Assembly (NCBI RefSeq): GCF_015210005.1
Contig: NZ_MU158698.1
Location: 2,215,337-2,279,336, forward strand
From: Sphingobacterium hungaricum
GTDB lineage: Bacteria > Bacteroidota > Bacteroidia > Sphingobacteriales > Sphingobacteriaceae
Length of the DNA stretch: 64,000 nt
Reading direction: 5' to 3'
The first letter of the stretch is position 1. Every line of letters starts with the position of its first letter. The notes beneath the pieces are model-generated. The model was not told the origin of the DNA. It was given only the letters and a program-made list of their open reading frames with translations, and made no database searches. Positions 35,308 to 43,575 of this stretch are shown piece after piece. The position numbers were made by a program, and so were the translations under genes.

Positions 35308-36018
35308 ATGAACAGATTAAGTATTTACACAATAGTTTTGACCATGCTTTTTAACGTACAGAATAGTCAAGCACAAGAGACAGGAATGCTGGATGATAAA
35401 CAAAAATCCATTGTATTGATTTCATCTTTTGCTTCGAAAGGCGATGTTGCTAATTTGGAAATTCAATTGAACAAAGGCCTAGACGCTGGATTGACCATCA
35501 ATGAAATTAAAGAAATGTTAGTACATCTCTATGCATATGCAGGTTTTCCAAGAAGTTTGAATGCATTAAATCTTTTTAAGAAAGTTGTTGACGAACGCAT
35601 TGCAAAAGGTATCACTGACACGGAAGGAAAATCATTTGGATTGCCAAAGCAACATGCTCGTAAATACGAACAAGGGCGAAAAACATTGGAAGAAATCAGT
35701 GGAGCGAAACAACCTAAACCAGCACTAGGGTACGGTGAATTTGCACCTCGCGTTGACGCATTTTTGAAAGAGCATCTGTTTGCTGATCTTTTTGAAAGTG
35801 ATGTCTTAAATTACGCACAAAGGGAGTTGGTAACTATCTCAATTTTAGCGACAATTCCAGGCTTGCAAGCGCAATTGCGTTCACACATTGGTGTAGGAAT
35901 GAATACAGGGTTGAAAGAAGCAGAGCTAAAGGAAGCTTTTCACTTAATCGGTGGATATGATGCTGCGCAAGGAGAAATCGCATTAACGGAATTAAATACT
36001 GTAGTTAACAAGAAATAA
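35308..36018 (+). CDS. Secreted carboxymuconolactone decarboxylase (CMD) family protein
   Basis: A 236-residue protein with a signal peptide (ending NSQAQ near residue 23) and two CMD-like helical repeats. The first is around residues 50-100 (LDAGLTINEIKEMLVHLYAYAGFPRSLNAL), the second around 165-225 (QRELVTISILATIPGLQAQLRSHIGVGMNTGL). The CxxC pair of AhpD-type members is absent, so it is unlikely to be a peroxidase. Cupin and CMD genes are commonly paired. The role is unknown. Confidence 0.85.
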   Translation: MNRLSIYTIVLTMLFNVQNSQAQETGMLDDKQKSIVLISSFASKGDVANLEIQLNKGLDAGLTINEIKEMLVHLYAYAGFPRSLNALNLFKKVVDERIAKGITDTEGKSFGLPKQHARKYEQGRKTLEEISGAKQPKPALGYGEFAPRVDAFLKEHLFADLFESDVLNYAQRELVTISILATIPGLQAQLRSHIGVGMNTGLKEAELKEAFHLIGGYDAAQGEIALTELNTVVNKK

Positions 36019-36021
36019 AAA

Positions 36022-36420
36022 ATGAAAGTCGTATATCTTTTTTTTCTGCTTTTTATAAGCTTTACGATGAATGTTCTGGCACAGTCCAATGAGCAGATTA
36101 TTCGCCTTTCGGAAATAGAAATCTTTCCCGAACACTTGGAAGCCTACAATGCGATTTTAAAAGAAGAATCAGAAGCATCTGTCCGGCTAGAAAAGGGAGT
36201 CATAGCGATTTTCCCAATGTACCAAAAGGAAAATCCAAATCAGATACGAATTATAGAAATCTATGCTAATCAAGAGGCCTATCAATCGCACTTAAAAACA
36301 ACACATTTTATCAAATATAAAACTTCGACAATGGAAATGGTCAAATCATTGAAGTTGGTCGATATGGAAGCCATTGATCCCAAAAGCATGGCTATGATAT
36401 TTGGGAAATTGAAGGAATAA
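36022..36420 (+). CDS. Exported antibiotic biosynthesis monooxygenase (ABM) domain protein
   Basis: A 132-residue protein with a signal peptide (ending VLAQ) and one ABM ferredoxin-like domain (LSEIEIFPEHLEAYNAIL, RIIEIYANQEAYQSHLKTTHFIKY). ABM proteins act on quinone-like or heme-like aromatics, or only bind them. It starts three bases after the CMD gene, giving the operon cupin-CMD-ABM. Export of both CMD and ABM proteins fits a periplasmic role shared with the Tat-exported oxidoreductase downstream. Confidence 0.85.
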   Translation: MKVVYLFFLLFISFTMNVLAQSNEQIIRLSEIEIFPEHLEAYNAILKEESEASVRLEKGVIAIFPMYQKENPNQIRIIEIYANQEAYQSHLKTTHFIKYKTSTMEMVKSLKLVDMEAIDPKSMAMIFGKLKE

Positions 36421-36647
36421 AACAGGAATTTAAAATTGCACGGAATGAACAATTAATTTATGTATTGAGAACTTAAATCCTACTCAAAATTTTGATAAAT
36501 CTACTCTCTTTGAGTAAGAAAATTTAATAAAGAGACGTAGTTCATATTTTTAAAAATTACTCATCAATTATTTAGAATTATGCTAAACTGCATTGCGTGT
36601 AAGTTATTAGTCCATTTTTAAATTATATTTAATAAAATCTTTCCCCG

Positions 36648-37241
36648 ATGAGTAAAGAATCAACATACAGTAGAAGGGCCTTTTTGAAAGCTTCTGGAGC
36701 ATTTGTGATGCTGGCAAGCATTCCATATTCGCTAAAAGCGATGTATGTGGATGTGGATAAGCTAACTGTTGTGCCAAAGCAAGCACTTTCAATTACGGTT
36801 AGTATAAACAAGAAATCCTATTCCGTTCCTGCAGATACAAGGACAACTTTGTTGGATTTGTTGCGTGAAGAATTGCATTTGACTGGCGCGAAAAAAGGAT
36901 GTGACCATGGACAATGTGGTGCTTGCACCGTGCATGTGGATGGTGAGCGAGTTTTAAGCTGTCTGACTTTATCAGCCATGATTCAGGGAAAAGAAGTAAC
37001 TACGATTGAAGGTTTGGCGGATGGCGAAAAACTTCATCCCATGCAACAGGCTTTTATCGAATGCGATGGATTTCAATGTGGCTATTGTACGCCTGGACAG
37101 ATTATGTCGGCCGTAGCTTGTGTCAAAGAAGGTCATACAGGCTCGGTTGCTGAAATCAAAGAATTTATGAGCGGCAATCTTTGCCGTTGCGGAGCATATA
37201 ACGGAATTGTTCAATCCATACAAAAAGTAGCAAACGCATGA
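36648..37241 (+). CDS. paoA: Aldehyde oxidoreductase iron-sulfur subunit, Tat-exported
   Basis: A 197-residue [2Fe-2S] subunit of a xanthine dehydrogenase-family enzyme (PaoA/YagT type). A twin-arginine signal (SRRAFLKASG) precedes the plant-ferredoxin cluster (GCDHGQCGACTVHVDG with a later Cys in VLSC). The second cluster is in FQCGYCTPGQ and NLCRCGAYNG. It carries electrons between the molybdenum and flavin sites in the periplasm. It overlaps the next gene by four bases (ATGA). A 227-base gap without clear features separates it from the ABM gene. Confidence 0.94.
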   Translation: MSKESTYSRRAFLKASGAFVMLASIPYSLKAMYVDVDKLTVVPKQALSITVSINKKSYSVPADTRTTLLDLLREELHLTGAKKGCDHGQCGACTVHVDGERVLSCLTLSAMIQGKEVTTIEGLADGEKLHPMQQAFIECDGFQCGYCTPGQIMSAVACVKEGHTGSVAEIKEFMSGNLCRCGAYNGIVQSIQKVANA

Positions 37242-38215
37242 GACCATTTAGTTTTACTAAAATAGACAATGCAGCGAATGCATTAGCCGCTAAAAAGGAG
37301 AAGAGCCAATTCATTGCCGGAGGCACAAACCTCGTGGATTTAATGAAGAAAAATATCGCTCAGCCTGAACAAGTGCTTGATGTGACCACAGCTTTATCTT
37401 CAGAGATCGAAGATTTTACCAAAGGAATCCGTATTGGAGCAATGGCTCGAAACAGTGCGCTGACGACTAACGCAATCGTTCTTGAAAAATACCCTTTAGT
37501 TAGCAAAGCTGTGTTGGCAGGTGCTTCACCTCAGATTCGGAACATGGCTTCCACCGCTGGAAACTTACTGCAGCGCACACGCTGTCCGTACTTTTATGAT
37601 GTGACTACAGCTTGCAACAAACGCAAGCCGAACAGCGGATGTAGCGCATTGGAAGGAGAAAATCGGATGAGTGCGGTGATCGGCTATAGCGAACAATGCG
37701 TGGCTGTTCATCCTTCAGATTTATGTGTTGCTTTAGCTGCGCTAGATGCAAAAGTGAATATCGAAAACAGTAAGAATAAAAAATCAGTCATTTCCTTTGG
37801 CGACTTTCATCGTTTGCCTGGGAATGAGCCTAATCGAGATAATAATTTGCCTGAAAATGCATTGATTACATCCGTTGAAATTCCATCAAATGGATTTCAA
37901 AAGCATAGCGCTTATCTGAAGATCCGCGATCGGGATTCCTATGCCTTTGCCTTAGTTTCTGTTGCTGCGGCGTTGGAACTTCAAGGTACTCGTATAGTCG
38001 CGGCTCGGTTGGCATCAGGTGGAGTAGCGCATAAACCTTGGCGCTGGTACGATGCAGAAGCTTTTCTAAAAGGTAAAGAGGCTACAGCGGCCAATTTTAG
38101 CGAAGCAGCGAATATTGCTGTTCAGGATCTAAAACCCTTGGCGCATAATGGATTTAAAAAGGAGATGCTGCAAGGTGCTATTGCGACAGCATTGCAACAA
38201 TGTTTAACTGTTTAA
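37238..38215 (+). CDS. paoB: Aldehyde oxidoreductase FAD-binding subunit
   Basis: A 325-residue FAD subunit of the same enzyme. The FAD motif is SQFIAGGTNLVDLMKKN with a second glycine block (RNMASTAGNLLQRTRCP). An inserted cysteine-rich loop (CPYFYDVTTACNKR...GCSALEGE, then a later Cys) matches the additional [4Fe-4S] site of E. coli PaoB/YagS, which separates this type from xanthine dehydrogenases. There is no signal; it should be carried out by the Tat signal of the small subunit. It overlaps paoA by four bases. Confidence 0.93.
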   Translation: MRPFSFTKIDNAANALAAKKEKSQFIAGGTNLVDLMKKNIAQPEQVLDVTTALSSEIEDFTKGIRIGAMARNSALTTNAIVLEKYPLVSKAVLAGASPQIRNMASTAGNLLQRTRCPYFYDVTTACNKRKPNSGCSALEGENRMSAVIGYSEQCVAVHPSDLCVALAALDAKVNIENSKNKKSVISFGDFHRLPGNEPNRDNNLPENALITSVEIPSNGFQKHSAYLKIRDRDSYAFALVSVAAALELQGTRIVAARLASGGVAHKPWRWYDAEAFLKGKEATAANFSEAANIAVQDLKPLAHNGFKKEMLQGAIATALQQCLTV

Positions 38216-38225
38216 TGGTACCCTC

Positions 38226-40436
38226 ATGGAATTTTTAAATACGATAGATAAAAAAGTGAAAGAAGGCCGTGTAGAGGGCGTGGATAAAGTAACGGGTAAA
38301 GGCAAGTTTGCGGCAGAATATACAGTTGAAAATGTTTGCTATGCTGTATTGGTGGGCGCAAACATTCCGGCAGGAAAAATTACAAGTTTTAATCTCGATC
38401 AGGCTAAACAAGTATCCGGGGTATTGGATATTCTGACACATTTGCACCGACCAGAAGTTCCGGGTTTCGCAACGGAGGAATTGATCAAGTCTTCCCGTTT
38501 TGGCTTGCCTATATTTCATACCGATCAAGTGTATTTCAAAGGGCAGCCAATTGCTTTGGTTATCGCAGACACTTTAGAAGATGCGACCTATTCGGCATCG
38601 TTGGTTGAGGTTCAATACGCTGCAACGCCTTTTCGAGTTGATTTTGATGCGGCTCGAGAAACGGTAGGATTAACGGAAGCAGGCAAGGAGCGAGGCGCAA
38701 TGGCTGCATGGGCAAATGCACCACATACGGTAGAAGAAGAATACAACATCAAATCGCAGGTGCATAATCCAATGGAAATGCATGCGACGATTGCGCAGTG
38801 GACGGCGAATGACCGTCTGGTTTTACATGATAAGAATCAGGGAGTGAATAATGTGCAGAACGTTTTTGCTAATTTATTGAAGATCCCGAAAGAAAATATA
38901 GAAGTTTTCTCCGAGTTTGTCGGTGGAGGTTTTGGTTCTGGATTGCGTGTTTGGCCACATGCCTTAGCGGCAATTTTGGGAGCGAAGCAAGTCAATCGTC
39001 CAGTCAAATTGATGCTGACACGTCCGCAGATGTTTGCAGGAACAGGTTATCGTCCAGCTTCTTGGCAGAAAATAAAAATCGGTGCAGATGCTTCAGGAAA
39101 ATTTCAAGGCATCTTTCATCAAGCCAAAAATGCGACATCGCTCTATGAAAATTTCAATGATGGCATTACACGCGTCACGCGCTTGATTTATGATTTCGAA
39201 AATCTGAAAGCTGAAGCAGCTATTGTTCCGCTGAATTTAAGTGCGCCAACGTGGATGCGAGGTCCTGGTGATTGTACGGGTGATTTTGCAATTGAATCTG
39301 CGATTGACGAACTGAGTTATAAATTGGGTATAGACCCTGTCGAACTTCGGTTAAAGAATCTGGCGATTGCAACGAATCCCGAAACGAAATTGCCTTGGTC
39401 AACGAACTTTTTAAATGAATGCGTTATGCAAGGAGCGGAGCGCATCAATTGGTCGGAGCGTAAAAGTCAGCCTGGACAATTGGTCGATGGCGATTGGAGT
39501 ACAGGCTATGGAATGGCCGTAGGTGCATGGAATGCGGGAAGAGGAAATGCCAGTGCAGCAATTAAAATGGAACGTGATGGAACGATTACCGTACAAACGG
39601 CGATGACCGATATCGGAACGGGAACCGGAACGGGAATGGTCAATATCGCACATGATACAACAGGGATTCCGAAAGAAAAAATCAAGATTGAATTGGGGCA
39701 TTCAAGCCTGCCGCCTGCACCAAGTCAAGGAGGAAGCAATGGTTTGTCGTCCGTTAGCGGTGCGGTCGTAGCGGTGAGTCTAGCTCTAAAATTAAAATTG
39801 GCGGAGTTTGCTGCTTCGCAGAATGAAATTTACAAAACTGCAAAAGAGGAAGAAATCTTGCTTTCGGAAAATGGACTATCTTTTCAAAAGAACAATCAAC
39901 ATTTTATATCTTATGCCGACATCTGGAGCAAGAATGGCTTAACAATGGTAGAGGTTGAGGCGAGTTCTGGTCCAGGAACAGAAAGACAAAAATATTCCTT
40001 CTGTTCTTCAGCTGCTCATTTTTGCAAGTTAAAAGTCAATACAAAAACAGGTAAGGTCAAATTGGAACGCATGATCTGCATTGCGGATGGCGGAAAGATC
40101 GTGAATGATCAAGCCGCTGCCAACCAAATGTCGGGAGCTGCGGTAGGCGGAATCGGAATGACCTTGATGGAAGAACAACAAATCGATACTCGTTTAGGCG
40201 GTTTGATAGCGGATGATTTGGCTGGATACCATTTCGCTGTGAATGCTGACGCCCCAATCATTGAAGTAGGCTTTATCGGAAAACCCGATCCGAATATCAA
40301 TCCGACAGGAGCGAAAGGGCTTGGTGAAGTAGGGATTATCGGTACTGCGCCCGCCATTGCCAATGCAATTTATAATGCCATTGGAAAACGGTTTAGGGAT
40401 TTGCCAATTACACCGGATAAGATTTTGTTGGGATAA
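38226..40436 (+). CDS. paoC: Aldehyde oxidoreductase molybdenum cofactor-binding subunit
   Basis: A 736-residue catalytic subunit of the xanthine dehydrogenase family (PaoC/YagR type). Molybdopterin-cytosine-dinucleotide motifs are seen: EFVGGGFGSGLRVWPH, the APTWMRGPG and DIGTGTGTGM regions, PSQGGSNGLSSVSGA and the near-terminal GAKGLGEVGIIG, whose Glu should be the catalytic base. It oxidises aldehydes or aromatic heterocycles by hydroxylation. It begins ten bases after paoB. The dedicated maturation chaperone (PaoD/XdhC type) is not in the window. Confidence 0.94.
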   Translation: MEFLNTIDKKVKEGRVEGVDKVTGKGKFAAEYTVENVCYAVLVGANIPAGKITSFNLDQAKQVSGVLDILTHLHRPEVPGFATEELIKSSRFGLPIFHTDQVYFKGQPIALVIADTLEDATYSASLVEVQYAATPFRVDFDAARETVGLTEAGKERGAMAAWANAPHTVEEEYNIKSQVHNPMEMHATIAQWTANDRLVLHDKNQGVNNVQNVFANLLKIPKENIEVFSEFVGGGFGSGLRVWPHALAAILGAKQVNRPVKLMLTRPQMFAGTGYRPASWQKIKIGADASGKFQGIFHQAKNATSLYENFNDGITRVTRLIYDFENLKAEAAIVPLNLSAPTWMRGPGDCTGDFAIESAIDELSYKLGIDPVELRLKNLAIATNPETKLPWSTNFLNECVMQGAERINWSERKSQPGQLVDGDWSTGYGMAVGAWNAGRGNASAAIKMERDGTITVQTAMTDIGTGTGTGMVNIAHDTTGIPKEKIKIELGHSSLPPAPSQGGSNGLSSVSGAVVAVSLALKLKLAEFAASQNEIYKTAKEEEILLSENGLSFQKNNQHFISYADIWSKNGLTMVEVEASSGPGTERQKYSFCSSAAHFCKLKVNTKTGKVKLERMICIADGGKIVNDQAAANQMSGAAVGGIGMTLMEEQQIDTRLGGLIADDLAGYHFAVNADAPIIEVGFIGKPDPNINPTGAKGLGEVGIIGTAPAIANAIYNAIGKRFRDLPITPDKILLG

Positions 40437-40475
40437 TGCCTATAGCTTTAAGCTTTAGGCTTTAAGCTATAGGCA
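40437..40475. repeat. Perfect 17-bp inverted repeat after paoC
   Basis: TGCCTATAGCTTTAAGC (40437-40453) and its exact complement (40459-40475) surround a five-base loop, beginning at the base after the paoC stop. No T-run follows, so it is either an unusual terminator or a mobile palindromic element. Confidence 0.8.
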
Positions 40476-40698
40476 TTGACAAGTTGACTAAAATTGTAGA
40501 AGCGACGGATGATATAAAAACATTTTGCTTTGCAAGAAAAAATCCCTTTTGGAAATAAAATAAATATTCGATATTTAGAAAACGTTGGGGGGATAAATTT
40601 TAACGATGCTTTTCCGTTCTTTCGAATAGTCGAATGAACTCGAATAATGCTTGTTTAAAATTATTTTGGCCTTCAAAAAACAACGGGATAATCTAATT

Positions 40699-40953
40699 AT
40701 GCAATCAAACGATAAGCAACTGACCGAGCTAAGCGACGACGAGTTACTCCAACAGAAGAAAAAGTTAAAATCTGAAAAGATTTCAAATGCTGTAATCTTA
40801 GGATTTATGGTCGGAGTTGCTGTTTTTAGTACTTGGAGAAATGGATTTGGATTGTTTACATTTTTTCCTTTGTTATTTGTACCCTTTGCATTGAATCATA
40901 CAAAAAAGGTTTCGGCTTTAGAAGCGGAACTAAGAGCACGTAATTTATCATAA
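40699..40953 (+). CDS. Small membrane protein of unknown function
   Basis: An 84-residue protein with a charged, probably helical N-terminus (LTELSDDELLQQKKKLKSEK), two hydrophobic segments (ISNAVILGFMVGVAVFSTW and FGLFTFFPLLFVPFAL) and a charged tail. It looks like a small two-span inner-membrane protein that I cannot name. I chose ATG 40699 (MQSNDKQ) over an upstream alternative start at 40651 because that extension is basic and unlike a leader. There is no obvious partner. Confidence 0.6.
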   Translation: MQSNDKQLTELSDDELLQQKKKLKSEKISNAVILGFMVGVAVFSTWRNGFGLFTFFPLLFVPFALNHTKKVSALEAELRARNLS

Positions 40954-40993
40954 AGCGAATTTTAAACTTACTTTCCAACCCACTGTATTAAGG

Positions 40994-41767
40994 ATGTTTC
41001 TTAAAGAACTGAAATTACTTTTAGTCGCTCTGTTTCTTGGGTTAAATTCCCAAGCTCAACATGTTGGGTTTAGAGAAGGCTAAAACAAAGATTCATTATT
41101 TCGCGCTTGCGCAGAAATATTCCCAGAAGATATTAAAATCGATTATATAAAGTCTTATCAAGATGCCGATGAAGCTGGGAAGGACTTTATGCTCCTGATG
41201 ATTTCTTTACCAACAAGCAGTAAGAAGGACCTGATTGAAAATTACGAAAATAAAAAAGCCGAAATTGAAAAACTTCAACAGGAATATTCGAAATTAATCC
41301 CTGAATATTACGTTGTAGAAATTGAATTTGAACTAGAAAGCAAAATATTGACAGTTCCTGAGCAGATTTCGATCAACATTTATTCCTTTAGCATAGAAGA
41401 TTCCGACTTGACCGGAGAACCAATTCAAAAATATACAACCATTTCGCAGAATCGAGATCTTCTACCAAATTCGGAAGAACTAGATACTGTTTTAAAATCG
41501 TTAGCATGGAGCAGAGAGACACTTGCAAGAATCAAATCTTTACTCGATGAGGCAAACTGTATTTCCATAGAAAATGGAGAAATTACAACCATCGGAATTG
41601 CCTGTAGTGGTATGGGGGTGTATTCTTACAAATTATTTGACAAGCCCTTAAATCAACAGCAAAAAGAAACGTATGACGATCGTTGCCAATATATTTATTA
41701 CAAGGATCATGTTGTATTGGAATATAGCAGCGGAGCGTTTGGTCAGGAATGTTTCGAAAGGGAATAG
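40994..41767 (+). pseudogene. Secreted protein gene broken by an in-frame stop after the signal peptide
   Basis: ATG 40994 opens a frame coding a clear signal peptide (MFLKELKLLLVALFLGLNSQAQ) and seven more residues, then meets TAA at 41081-41083. The same frame then runs open, without a shift, to the stop at 41765-41767, covering about 227 further codons. The downstream part is acidic, predicted soluble, and of no family I recognise. The simplest reading is a single base change of a Lys, Gln or Glu codon to TAA. The only later in-frame start (ATG 41189) would make a 192-residue product without export signal. A sequencing error is possible. Confidence 0.75.
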
Positions 41768-41908
41768 ATTCTTAAGTTGTTGGATTTTATTTTTAATCTT
41801 AGATCAACGTTGCTTTAACGTGACTGATTTTGTTTTCCTTAACTATGAAATCAAATAATCCTCTGGTTTTTTCCTTTGGAAAATTACCTGTAAATTCCAC
41901 AAAAAAAC

Positions 41909-41943
41909 CTGCAATCAGATTTGAACTGATTGCAGTTTTTTTT
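41909..41943 (-). terminator. Terminator of the NTF2-like gene, copy 2
   Basis: A 10-bp stem (CTGCAATCAG with CTGATTGCAG) has a seven-base loop. An A-run upstream serves as the T-run on the minus strand. It matches the copy 1 terminator in its arms but has a longer loop. Confidence 0.85.
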
Positions 41944-41961
41944 GTTGTTATTCTGTTTTTT

Positions 41962-42393
41962 TTAGTTCGAGTAGCTTGTAACTACTTGGTCGATTTGCCA
42001 TGCGTCATTTGCTAAAGTCATAGTCACATAGTCTGTGCGTGTAAAGTTGTCGTATTTCATCTGAACTTTTGCGATTGTGTAATTGCTGTCCGATTCGATA
42101 ATTTGGTAGCTTGATGCACAGTTCTGAACGTATCCTTCTTGAGCACTTAAAAATTTAACGACTTGTTTCTTGTTGAAGTTTTGCGATTTCGACCCATTCA
42201 CTCTGTGTTGGAAATGATCTGCGAAGATATATTCTCCCTTCGCTGTTTTTCCTAAAGTCGCCGTTTCAATATAAGCATCAACTAAGTTGACAGCTTTCGT
42301 AATTTTAGCAGGGCTTTCTTTTTCTGTTGCGAATGAGTTGAATGAGAATACCATTAATACAGATGCTGCGATGATTTTGATTAGATTTTGCAT
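41962..42393 (-). CDS. Secreted NTF2-like (putative lumazine-binding) protein, copy 2
   Basis: A 143-residue paralogue of the protein at 5426-5857 with eight substitutions, mostly conservative (for example Thr9 to Ala, Met65 to Val, Asp128 to Asn). Signal peptide, length and terminator are all kept. About 130 bases of upstream DNA, including the TACTTTTG box, are also nearly identical. It lies 36 kb from copy 1 in the same orientation. The two are a recent duplication kept by selection or gene conversion. Function is unknown. Confidence 0.85.
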   Translation of the reverse strand: MQNLIKIIAASVLMVFSFNSFATEKESPAKITKAVNLVDAYIETATLGKTAKGEYIFADHFQHRVNGSKSQNFNKKQVVKFLSAQEGYVQNCASSYQIIESDSNYTIAKVQMKYDNFTRTDYVTMTLANDAWQIDQVVTSYSN

Positions 42394-42447
42394 GACGTTG
42401 AGTTTTTTGTGTTGTTAATATTTTTTATTTGTTGTTATTTTCTGATT

Positions 42448-42455
42448 CAAAAGTA
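42448..42455 (-). promoter_or_regulatory. -7 box upstream of NTF2-like gene, copy 2
   Basis: The minus strand reads TACTTTTG, an exact TAnnTTTG, in the same place as in copy 1. The remaining bases of the 336-base gap up to 42729 hold the duplicated upstream segment (to about 42540) and the next gene's terminator. Confidence 0.6.
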
Positions 42456-42675
42456 GCTCAGAAAATAGCCCTAGCAGATAGCTATTGGGTTAACGAACTT
42501 AAAAACTCGGTAAAAGGGATTATTTCTTCGGTTAAATTATTTAACGGGATATTTGCAAGGTTGATGAATTATGTAAGTTTAGAATAAATGAATATTTTAT
42601 CCTTCAACGTTTCATGAAAAGCTGTTAATCCTATTTTTTTTAGATTTAAATACATCTAGATTTAATCACATAAAA

Positions 42676-42713
42676 CAAAACCGCCTAAAAAATTAATTTT
42701 AGACGGTTTTTTA
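42676..42713 (-). terminator. Terminator of the YkuD_2-type L,D-transpeptidase gene
   Basis: Stem arms CCGCCTAAAA (42681-42690) and TTTTAGACGG (42697-42706) surround a six-base loop. The one imperfect pair is a G-U wobble in minus-strand RNA but an A-C mismatch in plus-strand RNA, which supports leftward use. Confidence 0.8.
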
Positions 42714-42729
42714 TTCTTCTATTTATCTT

Positions 42730-43494
42730 TTATAAAACAGCTTGTTCTTTTGTGGTATTGACCTCATCTGATTGCGCTAACAAAGTGCGCTCAGTGGATG
42801 GTTTGACGATTTTGGTATTGGCCATGTATTCTTTGTTATCTGCATAGATAAATAACAATGAGCCATCTTTGATTGTATTGATAATGGGTTTAGTTACTTC
42901 TCTTGGAAGTGCAGGACAGCCGTAGCTTCTTCCTAAACGACCTGTAGATTTAATGATGGATTCACTGCAGTAGTCAGCGCCGTGAATAACAACAGCTCTT
43001 GCTTTCGCTTGGTCATTGATGCCTTTTTCTAATCCATCAATTACCAATGAATACCCGTTGCCACCTTGATAGGTATTTCTTGTAACATAAAATCCTAAAG
43101 AACTCTGATACGAACCATGACGGTTAGAAAATGCAGTTGCATATTTTTCACCGCTGTTTCTTCCGTGAGAGACAATGGTATGGTATAAGACTTTCTTGTT
43201 CTTCATATCCAACACGACCATGCGTTTGTCAGTAGAAGGCAACGTAAAGTCGATAATTGTGAATATGTCTTTATTCTTAGACGAAAGCGTATTGTATCCC
43301 TGCATTGCTTTTTCAAATGCATCAAATTTTAATACAGAAGCTAAATCCATGCTTTGGTATAAAGATTCAATAAGGGAAGGAGTGGGTTCGCTGATGTCGC
43401 TTGTTTGTGGTTTTTTTACTTTTATTTCCTTTTGTACTGACGGGCTTGAAGAGACCAATAATAACGTAAGGATAACTAAAAATATACTTCTCAT
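42730..43494 (-). CDS. L,D-transpeptidase catalytic domain protein (YkuD_2 type)
   Basis: A 254-residue exported protein with an N-terminal hydrophobic signal (about 4-16). The catalytic part has VVIHGADYCSE followed by LGRSYGCPALP, whose Cys is the expected nucleophile. The His and Arg/Ser-x-Gly-Cys pattern fits the YkuD_2 murein L,D-transpeptidase group. It should cross-link or modify peptidoglycan in the periplasm. ATG 43494 is preferred over TTG 43500. The exact TAnnTTTG box upstream then gives a leader of about 18 bases. Confidence 0.88.
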   Translation of the reverse strand: MRSIFLVILTLLLVSSSPSVQKEIKVKKPQTSDISEPTPSLIESLYQSMDLASVLKFDAFEKAMQGYNTLSSKNKDIFTIIDFTLPSTDKRMVVLDMKNKKVLYHTIVSHGRNSGEKYATAFSNRHGSYQSSLGFYVTRNTYQGGNGYSLVIDGLEKGINDQAKARAVVIHGADYCSESIIKSTGRLGRSYGCPALPREVTKPIINTIKDGSLLFIYADNKEYMANTKIVKPSTERTLLAQSDEVNTTKEQAVL

Positions 43495-43518
43495 AATCAA
43501 TTTTCACTTGTTCGCCTA

Positions 43519-43526
43519 CAAAGGTA
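43519..43526 (-). promoter_or_regulatory. -7 box of the YkuD_2-type gene
   Basis: The minus strand reads TACCTTTG, an exact TAnnTTTG, 25 bases before ATG 43494. A TTG lies 14 bases further upstream, closer than usual. Confidence 0.5.
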
Positions 43527-43575
43527 GAATTCTAGAACTACAAAAAGTGTTAAGAAATGTTAATGTTACTATCTG

